From a virus: a stretch of 28,360 nucleotides of DNA. This document shows positions 1 to 7,944 of this stretch, piece by piece. The stretch spans positions 1 to 28,360 of the IMG/VR virus record IMGVR_UViG_3300044638_008785, one strand, 5' to 3'. Each line of letters begins with the position of its first letter. Positions within the stretch are counted from its first letter, which is position 1. The notes beneath the pieces were generated by a model, which made no database searches, was not told the origin of the DNA, and worked only from the letters and a program-made list of their open reading frames with translations. The translations under genes were made by a program, and so were the position numbers.

Positions 1-192
1 CTCGTCAATACCTTTTGGTTCATAATTTATAATTTTACAACCTAATTTTTTTGATATTTCTACTGTATTATCTGTACACCCATTATTTAAAATGAAAATA
101 TCTTTACAAAATTTGTTATAATGTTTTATTGTATGAGGTATTATTCTTTCTTCATTGTAACAAAGTATAAAAACAGCTATGCTAATATCCAT
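1..192 (-). CDS. GT2 glycosyltransferase, N-terminal 64 residues (runs off left edge)
   Basis: The reading frame opens with ATG at 192 and stays open to base 1, so only the N-terminus is visible. It shows the GT-A start of a family 2 glycosyltransferase: a beta strand ending in LCYNEER, a helix, then IFILNNGCTDNT, the usual nucleotide-binding turn. The catalytic DxD lies beyond the window. It is the last visible gene of a glycosylation cluster, 7 bases after the methyltransferase stop, so it is probably co-transcribed. Donor sugar and acceptor are unknown. Confidence 0.8.
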   Translation of the reverse strand, partial: MDISIAVFILCYNEERIIPHTIKHYNKFCKDIFILNNGCTDNTVEISKKLGCKIINYEPKGIDE

Positions 193-199
193 AATAAAC

Positions 200-742
200 C
201 TATTTTTTTATACCATAAAAATATAAATCACAACTTATAGGATTGATTTTAAATTCGTGTAGTGAGAAATATTTTTCTAATAAAACAATTTCTTCTATAT
301 CTTCTTCTGTTAGATTTTTATAATAATCAGACCATTCTTCATTTGAAGATAATAAAGGAGCATCTTCTGGTCTGGTTCTACGTGTTCCATGTTCCGGACG
401 TCCAGTTGTTGCGCATGTAAATAAAAATAAACCGCCACTTTTTACAAGTCTAACACAATTGTTAATTGATTTATCATAATACATATCATGCTCAAAACAC
501 TCTGTACTTATAACTACATCGTATTCTCCATCTGGAGCATTATATTCATGAGCTTTTGAAACTATGTCAACATTTCTTCCTGGCCCTATGTCTATTCCAG
601 TATAGACACAATTTTCAAATAAATATCTATTATTTCCATTAATATCTAAAGAACCAACGTCTAAAACCTTTTTATCTTTAAATAAAAGTGGAAATTTATT
701 TTTTACTTCTCTACAAAAATCTATTTGCTCTTTGTGTGCCAT
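200..742 (-). CDS. Class I SAM-dependent methyltransferase
   Basis: A 180-residue protein with the Rossmann methyltransferase core. Motif I is VLDVGSLDINGNN near residue 26, an acidic residue follows in YTGIDIGPG, and the DVVISTECFEHD strand and LVKSGGLFLFT strand match a Methyltransf_11-type fold. The start is ATG 742, preceded by AAGGA at good spacing. It sits between two GT2 glycosyltransferases, so a role in methylating a sugar or sugar precursor is the natural inference; the substrate cannot be read from sequence. No DNA-methylase NPPY/DPPY motif is present. Confidence 0.8.
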   Translation of the reverse strand: MAHKEQIDFCREVKNKFPLLFKDKKVLDVGSLDINGNNRYLFENCVYTGIDIGPGRNVDIVSKAHEYNAPDGEYDVVISTECFEHDMYYDKSINNCVRLVKSGGLFLFTCATTGRPEHGTRRTRPEDAPLLSSNEEWSDYYKNLTEEDIEEIVLLEKYFSLHEFKINPISCDLYFYGIKK

Positions 743-751
743 CTTAAATCC

Positions 752-1804
752 TTATAAAATAATAGTAGCTATTTTATTATTCCAAATTTTTCCGAATAAT
801 ACATGATCGCTGGTCATTTGTTTATCATTCTTTTTTTCACCAACAGAATTAAACGTAAGTGATTCATCGTGCAAAAAACGAACACCTTTTCCGTAATACA
901 TAACTTTATTTTTATTTTCTATTATTCTCAAACACAAATCAACATCCTGAAAGTTTTTAGACAAAGAAGGATTATATCCGCCAAGTTTTATAAAAGTTTT
1001 TAAATCAATAAGATGAAAAGCGCCGGTAACAAATGTATCACCCTTATCGCAATCAACAAGGGCATTTTCTGGCTCTATAAACCTCTTATAATGTAATGGG
1101 CTGAACAATATTGGAGTATTCGGGAACTGTGCCCACATTCCTCCTCCAAACTGAACCGTTCCCCTCCATTTTCCATCTTTCATATTTGGAAAATGATTGG
1201 AAATGTTTGCTGTGTCGGAAGTATCTCCATTGAAAGATTTTAGTGGATACAATAATTTTGTTCCAGATATACTTGAGTTATCTTCTCTGTGCTTCTTTAT
1301 TACAGTTTCTAAATATTCTCTCTTATCAACCCACAAGTCATTATTCCAAAGTATAACTTCAGAGCATTCTAATTTACTTGCTATATATGCACCTATATTG
1401 CACAGCATAGAAAAGTTGAAACCTTTTTCATTATCAACTCTTAGATAAGATATTTGTTTTTTATCTTTTAGAACAGAAAGATAATCGTCTGTTGAACGAT
1501 CATCAACAACCATTATGTTACAGATTTCATCAACTTTATTTTCTAATAAGTTATTAATAGTATATTTTATTAATTCTATATTATTTCTTGAAGGGATAAT
1601 AATAAAAGGATTTTGTTTATTAAAACCCATTTCTTGAAATATAAATTTACATTTATATTCTACTTCAATTTGATTGAATTTTGCTTGTTGACCTTGTATA
1701 TCATTTAGCAATAATTCTTTTTGTTTTACAAAAAAAGGACCAGATAAAATATCCAAGTCTTCTTTAAATAAGTTGCACTCAAAGTATGACGATGTCTGAA
1801 TCAC
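752..1804 (-). CDS. GT2 family glycosyltransferase
   Basis: A 350-residue protein. After about 65 residues of unassigned N-terminus comes a GT-A domain: FIIIPSRNN, then MVVDDRSTDD, and WNNDLWV as the probable DxD-type metal/nucleotide site. Further on, GAFHLIDLKTFIKLGGYNP and FQDVDLCLRI match the acceptor-side motif of rhamnosyl-type GT2 enzymes. The start is a GTG at 1804 inside the 3' end of the upstream GT4 gene (26-base overlap), preceded by GGAA. The overlap implies translational coupling. Donor and acceptor are unknown. Confidence 0.85.
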   Translation of the reverse strand: MIQTSSYFECNLFKEDLDILSGPFFVKQKELLLNDIQGQQAKFNQIEVEYKCKFIFQEMGFNKQNPFIIIPSRNNIELIKYTINNLLENKVDEICNIMVVDDRSTDDYLSVLKDKKQISYLRVDNEKGFNFSMLCNIGAYIASKLECSEVILWNNDLWVDKREYLETVIKKHREDNSSISGTKLLYPLKSFNGDTSDTANISNHFPNMKDGKWRGTVQFGGGMWAQFPNTPILFSPLHYKRFIEPENALVDCDKGDTFVTGAFHLIDLKTFIKLGGYNPSLSKNFQDVDLCLRIIENKNKVMYYGKGVRFLHDESLTFNSVGEKKNDKQMTSDHVLFGKIWNNKIATIIL

Positions 1805-3014
1805 TTGATTTTCCGTTCAATACTTCAATAAATTTTTGCTTTTGTTTCTGTTCAGCAAATTCTTGAACAATATATTCTTGAAGCTTTTTGGCCTTAGCTA
1901 CAGGTGTTGGAAGATTCTTGAATACAGTTCTCATGGCATCTTTAACGCTTGATGTTTTTACATGACACCATTGAGCGTCTGCTTGTATTACACCTTCCCA
2001 TACAGCTTCTTTGTTTACATTTGCTAAATCAAAGTCAACTGCTGTGAAGTGATTTCTTAATCTTACTTTACCATCTTCTTTAACTGGTGCCATAAGGAAG
2101 TCAACATGACCACTCCACTTTGGAGCAATAACTGGAAGACCGGCACAAACCGCCTCAAACAGTGGAAGACCGAAACCTTCACCATGAGTTGTTGAAACAA
2201 TAGCCTTTATCTTTGGATGGTGATATAAGCCAGCCATTTCTTGTTCTGTCATATTGCCATGCAGAAGATAGACTTTGCATTTTGCGTCGCTGTAGTTCTT
2301 TTTAATCGCTTCTAAACGACGCTCACAGACCATTCTGTCCATGATACAGTTCTTGGAATGATTAACCTTCATTACAAGACCAACATTTTGTTCATTTTTA
2401 AATTCTTCGTAGAAAGAAGTGATTGTTGCTTCAGCGTTCTTTCTTGGACCCCATTGAACAACTGATAGGAAATTGAAATCAGTTTGTAAATCTAAATCAA
2501 GTTGTTTTGGCTGGGTTTTCTTTACTGGAAAATGAACAACTTCAACCGGAGTTGTATTTTTAAAATCTATTACTTGACCAGTTTGTGGATGTTGCAGTTT
2601 GTATTCTGTTAAATCAAATACTTGCTTTGAATGATTGGATACAACAATAATTTTATCCATCAATCTTGCTTTATCAATCCATTGTGGAGAGACTTTTGTT
2701 GTTTCTATTCCGGCTGTATAGCCAATATTGATGGGTGCAATCTTTTCAAATTCGTTTGGTATTGTAACCTGAATACTTATATCAAATGGACCTTTTTGTT
2801 GAATGTATCCGTGAGTTTTGGCCATTAATTGTGTTAGCCATTCTGTTTCTTCCGATTGCTCAACTGTCCAACCGGTTTTTCCCCAAGGGATATTGACAAG
2901 AAATATATCAAATTTATCTTCATGCTCTCTCAAACAACGAAGAGCAAATCTGGCTTGTTCTCCATAGCCAGAAAGTGATAGGGCTGGACCTTTTACTAAT
3001 ACTTTCTTTCTCAT
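1779..3014 (-). CDS. GT4 family glycosyltransferase
   Basis: A 411-residue GT-B fold enzyme. The N-terminal loop reads ALSLSGYGEQAR, the glycine-rich acceptor/donor loop. The C-terminal half has FLSVVQWGPRKN and the EX7E motif in GEGFGLPLFEAVCAGLPVI, which binds the nucleotide sugar in GT4 enzymes. I chose ATG 3014 rather than the longer frame because it overlaps the previous stop as ATGA and has GAAGGAG five bases upstream. The adjacent homologous GT4 gene suggests the two act in sequence on one glycan. The substrate is unknown. Confidence 0.9.
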   Translation of the reverse strand: MRKKVLVKGPALSLSGYGEQARFALRCLREHEDKFDIFLVNIPWGKTGWTVEQSEETEWLTQLMAKTHGYIQQKGPFDISIQVTIPNEFEKIAPINIGYTAGIETTKVSPQWIDKARLMDKIIVVSNHSKQVFDLTEYKLQHPQTGQVIDFKNTTPVEVVHFPVKKTQPKQLDLDLQTDFNFLSVVQWGPRKNAEATITSFYEEFKNEQNVGLVMKVNHSKNCIMDRMVCERRLEAIKKNYSDAKCKVYLLHGNMTEQEMAGLYHHPKIKAIVSTTHGEGFGLPLFEAVCAGLPVIAPKWSGHVDFLMAPVKEDGKVRLRNHFTAVDFDLANVNKEAVWEGVIQADAQWCHVKTSSVKDAMRTVFKNLPTPVAKAKKLQEYIVQEFAEQKQKQKFIEVLNGKSSDSDIVIL

Positions 3015-4233
3015 GCGATCTCCTTCAATACCCAACGGTTATAACCTTTTCTATTTTCCCACGAACCTCTTTCATTGTGAACCTTTGTAAAGAGTTCGTC
3101 CCATTTATTCATTAGGGTTGCCATATTATAATTGACTTGTAGATGATTTCTACCGGCTGCACCCAATGCTTCTCTTTCTGCTTGAGACATGTTGAATAAT
3201 TTTAATAGGGCATTTACAAAATCTTCTTTATTCACACGATCTTCATAAATAAAAGGAACTTCTTGTGAACCAACAATCATTTGCGAGGCGATTGGAAGTT
3301 CAACTCCAAAATGATTTCCAGCATCGTCTTTTACTTGTTCTTGCAAACCACCTGTTCGTGGAACAACAATAGGTGTTTCACAAGCGAGGCTTTCCATTGT
3401 TGAAAGACCAAAACCTTCGGCATCGGAAAGACTTACTGTTACATCTGCCATATTATAAAATGCAGCAAGGTCTTGTGGACCAACTCTACCTGGAGAAAAC
3501 ATAACTTCTCCATTTGTTAAACCAAGTTCGTTTATTATTGCTTCAAGGTCTGGTCCGTGAACATCTTTTGGATCTGTGTGCATTAGCAGTCTTGCTTTAT
3601 CTTTTCCTACAACATTTAGGAAATCGTTAAACCACCAAACAATACTACCAGGATTTTTTCTACGAGCATTTCTGCTATTCCAAAATACTGTGAACTTTTT
3701 ATTTGTATCTTTTGGAAAAACTCTTTTTCTAAATTGTTCAACTTGTTCTGATGGATATTTCTTGAACACATCCATATCAACAGCATGTGGAATATAATGA
3801 CACTCTACTTCTGGTGCTACATTCCTAACAATATCATCTGTTACTTTTGATATTGTCGCTATTACATCGTTTGATGCATAATATGGCTTATTAAATTTTG
3901 GATACGGCTTGTTGTCCCAAACATGATAATAAATCATTGGAACATTGCATCTTATTTCGTCTTCTATTTCCCAGAGCCAACCATAGAAACGAGGATCGGT
4001 CATGAACCAAAGAATATCTGGTTTTTGTTGCTTTAACAATTGACGAATTAAATCTTGAGTTCCATATCCATCAACAGGGATAATAACAAAGTCATCTCCC
4101 CACTCTTGGGTCTTTTGGATACGATAATCATTATGTTTTACTGCTCCACCAAGACAAACAAATGAGTATTTGCCAGTTTTCAACATGGCTTCTATCATAT
4201 ATCTCGTTTGTGTTCCGACTCCAGAAGGACTTA
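3011..4233 (-). CDS. GT4 family glycosyltransferase, exon 2 of an intron-split gene
   Basis: The frame from ATG 4198 gives 395 residues with the GT4 EX7E motif in AEGFGLSTMESLACETPIV and a GT-B C-terminal domain. In-frame codons upstream of that ATG encode SPSGVGTQTRY. This aligns with ALSLSGYGEQARF at the N-terminus of the neighbouring GT4, so the true protein starts further upstream. No start codon exists before an in-frame TGA, because the upstream DNA is the 3' end of a group I intron. The upper boundary given here is the likely 3' splice site (G4234 or G4230). The missing start lies in exon 1 near 5450-5498. Confidence 0.85.
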
Positions 4234-5447
4234 CTTTAAATGGACTATATCATCATCATTAAGGTTATTAATGAGTCGGGCGCTGTCGGATCATTGCCAT
4301 GATACTTTTGTATTTTAGGCTAACCGTAGTCTCTGAACCTTCATCACCGTTTCCGGACAGATGCTTGGCTGCTGATTGTCTCAATTTATATTTCTCAGAC
4401 CTTCACACTTATCGTTTCCAATTATGTTGTGGTATATAAATTTTTGAGAGTTTCCAGCAATTCACCCGATTTTACATCCGCCAATGTCCTACGCTAACGG
4501 ATGATCGCTTATTGTCAATATTTTAATCTTTTTATTCATTCACTAACTCCGTGAGAATATCGTTTTTATTTAACTTATAATCATATTCCCATATCACTTT
4601 AACTTTATATCCCATATCAGAAAGATCTTTAAGTCTTTTTTGATCTTCTTCCCATATCTGTTTAGAAGTTTTTTGTTTCTTTTTTATAACGAAATCTTCT
4701 TTATAAAATCTGGGATCTGCGTGCCAGTATGTTCCATTAAATTCAATTATTTGATTAAGTTCTTTGATGTATATATCAACTTTATATAACTTGTCTTGCT
4801 TATTATAAATTGGAAAATCATAAAATATTGTATATTTTGTATTATTTTTTAAATACTCTATTAGTTCTTTTTGAGGTTTTGAAAGTGATATATGTTTAGC
4901 AAGAGCAAAAGCATTTTTAACACCATATTTTTCTAATAAAGTATTTTTAACTTTCTCTCTTACTCCTAATTTTTCTTTTTTTCCAAACGACGGATTATTT
5001 TTCGTCATATATTCAGACATATAACTTTTACGACATTCTTCAGAACCACAAAGTTTTTTATTTTCCATGTCGCGTGGTTCACAATAAAATTGTGTTTTGC
5101 ATTTTATGCATTCTTTGTTGATACCAATTTTTTCATTGACTCTTAAGCGCCACTTATCATATGTGCCATCTTCAATATATTTTTTTGAAGCACAAGAACG
5201 AGAGCAAAAGCCATTTCTTTTTCTGTATCTTGTAACTTCTTTTTCACAATGGATGCATTTAAAGGTTTCTAAATGTTTTAGAATATTCTTTTTTCTTCTT
5301 AAATTATTATGTTTTTTTCTGCACTCATCAGAGCAAGTTCTTTTCATCCCTTGCCCTTCTAATAGTGTAAATTCAGTGTTGCAAATTAAACAATTTCTTG
5401 CAGTCATTTCAGTTTGTTCTCCCACACTTATAAATAGTAGCGTAGGA
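4231..5447 (-). ncRNA. Group I self-splicing intron with an internal homing endonuclease (ends approximate)
   Basis: On the minus strand the conserved core can be read in order. P is AATTGCTGGAAAC (4450-4466), Q is AATCAGCAGCC (about 4367-4377), R is GTTCAGAGACTA (4327-4338) and S is GATATAGTCC (4242-4251). GACTA of R pairs with TAGTC of S as P7. P3 pairs about 4463-4470 with TCGGGCG at 4276-4282 (read on plus). P8 is a CATTAA/TTAATG hairpin at 4257-4273, and two small hairpins between R and P3' fit P7.1/P7.2, suggesting subgroup IA. A 6-bp hairpin (4475-4503) sits before P3. Ten bases at 5438-5447 are perfectly complementary to 4487-4496, a likely P1/P2-type closing pairing. The 3' splice site is G4234 or G4230; the 5' site is not settled. 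Confidence 0.9.
4532..5407 (-). CDS. Intron-encoded homing endonuclease, zinc-finger plus Vsr-like (EDxHD-type) nuclease
   Basis: A 291-residue protein inside the group I intron. The N-terminal half holds three Cys4 zinc modules (CLIC...CSDEC, CIHC...CSRSC, CIKC...CGSEEC). A NUMOD3-like NNPSFGKK and the phage-type LEKYGVKNAFA segment follow. The C-terminal nuclease has a KPQKELIEYL glutamate, VDIYI, IIEFNGTYWHAD and a late IWEEDQKRL. This matches the Vsr-like EDxHD class known from I-Bth0305I rather than LAGLIDADG or GIY-YIG. ATG 5407 has GGAGA upstream; a GTG at 5425 would add six residues. It should cut the intronless GT4 allele near the splice junction. Confidence 0.85.
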   Translation of the reverse strand: MTARNCLICNTEFTLLEGQGMKRTCSDECRKKHNNLRRKKNILKHLETFKCIHCEKEVTRYRKRNGFCSRSCASKKYIEDGTYDKWRLRVNEKIGINKECIKCKTQFYCEPRDMENKKLCGSEECRKSYMSEYMTKNNPSFGKKEKLGVREKVKNTLLEKYGVKNAFALAKHISLSKPQKELIEYLKNNTKYTIFYDFPIYNKQDKLYKVDIYIKELNQIIEFNGTYWHADPRFYKEDFVIKKKQKTSKQIWEEDQKRLKDLSDMGYKVKVIWEYDYKLNKNDILTELVNE

Positions 5448-5498
5448 ACTCAAACTCAAGGACAGTGTTGCGTTCTGTGAAATGAACACGAAGAACAC
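5445..5498 (-). CDS. Candidate exon 1 of the intron-split GT4 glycosyltransferase
   Basis: In the +1 frame relative to the end of the Fe-S nuclease gene, GTG 5498 (or GTG 5489) opens FFVFISQNATLSLS. A hydrophobic first strand followed by TLS is what the N-terminus of a GT4 needs, and it aligns with the neighbour's VLVKGPALSLSG. Splicing after T5447 or T5459 to the base after G4234 restores frame into SPSGVGTQTRY. Weak points: no ATG, no clear Shine-Dalgarno, and the stretch is also forced by the overlapping nuclease frame. The upstream in-frame stop is TAA just before ACT ATC. Treat as inference. Confidence 0.35.
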
Positions 5499-6265
5499 GA
5501 TAGTTTATTTTTTATAAACCTTTCGTGGTCAACATTATGCACACATTCTTGAAGAAGTTTAAGAGCATTACTTACTTTTTTTTCACCACTACTCACACGG
5601 AATAGTTCTACCTTATCCTTCTTTGCTGTTCGTTTTAGAAGTCCAAAGTGAGTTTCAATTTTATCTACTGGAATACCATGTTTCTTTCCAAAGAAATGTT
5701 TATAATAGGTCAACTGATAAGTGACCATTGCATCATTCTTTTTTTGTGGTTCCCACCCCCAACTACAAGTTTTCCAGTCAATGATATTATACTTACCGTC
5801 TTTTGTTTTCAAGACAAGGTCAATATATCCTTTATATTTGTAGTCATCAATTTTATATTCTTCAATTTCCTCAAGCAGATCTTCTTCGGCTGATACATAT
5901 TCAAATTCACCAAAATATTCTTTGGCTGCGGGATAAATTAAGTCAGCAAGTTCGCGACCTTGTTGGTCAAAATCTGTTAAATCTTTGGCAGATATACCTT
6001 CACGGATTTCTTTTGATAAGGAAGAAATTTCTTTTTGGAAGTTAAATGAAAAGTCCTTTGGATAATCAAACGATCCTTCCTTCTCCTGCTTAAAGATTTT
6101 TTCACTGGTTGAGTGGAGGGCTTTTCCAAAAGCAGTGTGAATGGATTCACGGCCTGCGGAAATTCCGTCAATACGAGTAAGTTTATAATAAAAAGGGCAA
6201 AATTTCCAATCTTTGATTGAAGAATAACTAACATAATCTGGTTTTTTAGTTTCTGGTTCAAGCAA
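5456..6265 (-). CDS. PD-(D/E)XK nuclease with Cas4/RecB-like Fe-S cysteines
   Basis: A 269-residue protein. SYSSIKDWKFCPFYY is the usual start of RecB/Cas4-like nucleases, KALHST gives the conserved His, GYIDLV the first acidic ligand and IIDWKT the D-x-K catalytic motif. Cysteines C23, C257, C260 and C268 are placed to bind an Fe-S cluster. The start is TTG 6265, supported by AGAGGTGA five bases upstream and by the absence of a good ATG. A role in phage recombination or DNA end processing is inferred from the family. The last codons appear to overlap exon 1 of the downstream glycosyltransferase. Confidence 0.85.
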   Translation of the reverse strand: MLEPETKKPDYVSYSSIKDWKFCPFYYKLTRIDGISAGRESIHTAFGKALHSTSEKIFKQEKEGSFDYPKDFSFNFQKEISSLSKEIREGISAKDLTDFDQQGRELADLIYPAAKEYFGEFEYVSAEEDLLEEIEEYKIDDYKYKGYIDLVLKTKDGKYNIIDWKTCSWGWEPQKKNDAMVTYQLTYYKHFFGKKHGIPVDKIETHFGLLKRTAKKDKVELFRVSSGEKKVSNALKLLQECVHNVDHERFIKNKLSCSSCSFHRTQHCP

Positions 6266-6277
6266 GAATCACCTCTG

Positions 6278-6961
6278 TTAGATTCCCAACAAGAGTTCTA
6301 TTTTTTCAAATACAGCAGGAGAAATCTTTTTTACACTGTCGTAACGACGTAATGCAAAATACTCCTCAAAGCAATTAGCAAAATATTCTCTCAAGGAAGT
6401 TGCGCCATATGGAGATACAAATAAGTTTGGTGTAAGTTGGGTAAGCGTTGGATAACCTACTATTAAATAAAGAAACTCATCAAACTTTTGACTAAACTCT
6501 GTATTTCCATATGCCGCGTCGGACACCTCATTATAGCCGTAAGCCTTGAGAATGTCAAGTAAAGCACGTCTCTTGCGTAAAAATTCCTGCTCTATCTTGC
6601 CATCTTCATATATATCCATACCATAGGTTTCTTCAACGCAGTGTGCTATTTCGTGAATAATGTCTTCATAGACGTCTTGCTCGTCATCTTGTTCTGGCAG
6701 AACATAAATAACACCGTCTTTATAAAGAGCATTTAGATCTCGCTTTAAAAGGAAATCATATTCTCCAATGTAGATGCCGTCTAAATTTTGAACAAAATGC
6801 TCTGGAATAATAACTTGAAGTTTTTTTAAAATATTATTTAAGTTAATATTATCTGGCATTTCTTGATGTTGAACAACATTAACTGTTCCAAAAACAGTTT
6901 GCTCTACAAGTTTTATTTGCGTTGAAGATTTAAAAAATCTATTCGGATTTTTGTTGTTCAC
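6278..6961 (-). CDS. Zinc metallopeptidase-like protein (HEIAH)
   Basis: A 227-residue protein. IIHEIAHCVEE contains the HExxH zinc site, and EYFANCFEEYFA about 80 residues later can supply the third Glu ligand, as in gluzincin-type peptidases related to the anthrax lethal factor C-terminal domain. No signal peptide or membrane segment is visible. The start is GTG 6961, overlapping the previous gene by 23 bases. The target is unknown; in this neighbourhood it could act in virion maturation or on host proteins. It is the first of three HExxH proteins in the window. Confidence 0.75.
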   Translation of the reverse strand: MNNKNPNRFFKSSTQIKLVEQTVFGTVNVVQHQEMPDNINLNNILKKLQVIIPEHFVQNLDGIYIGEYDFLLKRDLNALYKDGVIYVLPEQDDEQDVYEDIIHEIAHCVEETYGMDIYEDGKIEQEFLRKRRALLDILKAYGYNEVSDAAYGNTEFSQKFDEFLYLIVGYPTLTQLTPNLFVSPYGATSLREYFANCFEEYFALRRYDSVKKISPAVFEKIELLLGI

Positions 6962-7190
6962 CGCTTTGACTCTCCATGTCGGTAATACATTGTTTGTATC
7001 CGCGAATAAAGTTTTCTTGTGCTACTAATAAAAGAAAGTCTGGGAATTCTTCTGCTAAAACTTCAACACACATCTCAACTGTTACTTGTCCATCTTCTGG
7101 TTGAAACTTATTTCCAACATATTCAACAAACATTTCTTTTAATGGGCTTTCTTTTTGCACTACTGTTTCTTCTAATTCTCTTTCTTCCAT
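6939..7190 (-). CDS. Small conserved phage protein, function unknown
   Basis: An 83-residue acidic protein. The central part (EYVGNKFQPEDGQVTVEMCVEVLAEEF, then FIRGYKQ, quoted only in part) resembles a family I associate with T4-like phages, but I cannot assign a function. ATG 7190 has a strong AGGAGA seven bases upstream. It overlaps the start of the HEIAH peptidase gene and follows a free-standing HNH gene, which probably inserted between this gene and phoH. Confidence 0.65.
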   Translation of the reverse strand: MEERELEETVVQKESPLKEMFVEYVGNKFQPEDGQVTVEMCVEVLAEEFPDFLLLVAQENFIRGYKQCITDMESQSGEQQKSE

Positions 7191-7209
7191 ATTATCTCCT
7201 CAAAGTATT

Positions 7210-7881
7210 TTATTTATTATCTCTAACAATTCCATGACAGGAACAATTTGGTATTCCTAGATTATCAAAATTAAGCGAAATAATTTGCTCTTTTGATACA
7301 AAATTTTTCAATTCTTCACTCATTTTATATTCACCATTTTCAAATTTTATTAAACCTTTTTTATATAAATTAAAAACTATTTTTTCTGCTGTATCGTGAG
7401 CGTGATTATGAATTTGGTTTGATTCTTTTCTATCTTGCCCAGAACATAAAAATAAATTTTGTGGTGAATTATTTTCTTTATCTCCATCAATATGGTGTAC
7501 TATTTCATGATCGTTTAAAAATCTTCCAATTTGTTTTTCAACAACAAGTACGTGCTCAAAAATATAACTTCCACCTTTTCTATTTTTTTTCCTAGGATGG
7601 TATTCATCAACTATTAATTGTTTATATCCTCTACCTTGATTATAGCGAATTCCACCATTATGTATTTTTCTTTGAGCAATACTCATGTTTTTTTTCGCTA
7701 ATTCACTTCTTTTTGTACCTGTATTAGTTTCTGTTATAGAACAAGAACGACATATATGAAGAGGATTGTTTTTATCCATGGCAGTTAAATATTTTACTGT
7801 TCTTTCTTTATTACACTTTTCGCAAATAACAACAGCTTTTTTGTCTAGTACTCTTCCTTCTCCTATAATATTTTTTATCAT
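7210..7881 (-). CDS. Free-standing HNH homing endonuclease
   Basis: A 223-residue protein. A Cys4 zinc finger (C20-x2-C23, C44-x2-C47) and a NUMOD3-like TGTKRSELAKKN segment come before an HNH_3-type core, HEIVHHIDGDKENNSPQNL, with the catalytic His at 129-130 and Asn at 137/142. I start at ATG 7881 (AGGAG eight bases upstream) rather than the longer frame, which begins in the phoH 3' flank. No group I core motifs flank it, so it looks like a selfish intergenic gene between phoH and the 83-residue gene. Confidence 0.85.
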   Translation of the reverse strand: MIKNIIGEGRVLDKKAVVICEKCNKERTVKYLTAMDKNNPLHICRSCSITETNTGTKRSELAKKNMSIAQRKIHNGGIRYNQGRGYKQLIVDEYHPRKKNRKGGSYIFEHVLVVEKQIGRFLNDHEIVHHIDGDKENNSPQNLFLCSGQDRKESNQIHNHAHDTAEKIVFNLYKKGLIKFENGEYKMSEELKNFVSKEQIISLNFDNLGIPNCSCHGIVRDNK

Positions 7882-7944
7882 TTTATTTCTCCTAGTTAAA
7901 ACAACATTATAGTAACTAGTGTTGAAATAAATTTTTATCAACAT

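Noticed and set aside
5429-5436. T4-type late promoter TATAAATA on the plus strand (also 11736-11743)
   Set aside because: It points away from the genes; no plus-strand gene follows. The motif is instead reported as a minus-strand leader element.
7210-7944. HNH gene as a second intron ORF
   Set aside because: No P, Q, R or S-like elements are found on either side, and both flanking genes are complete with their own signals.
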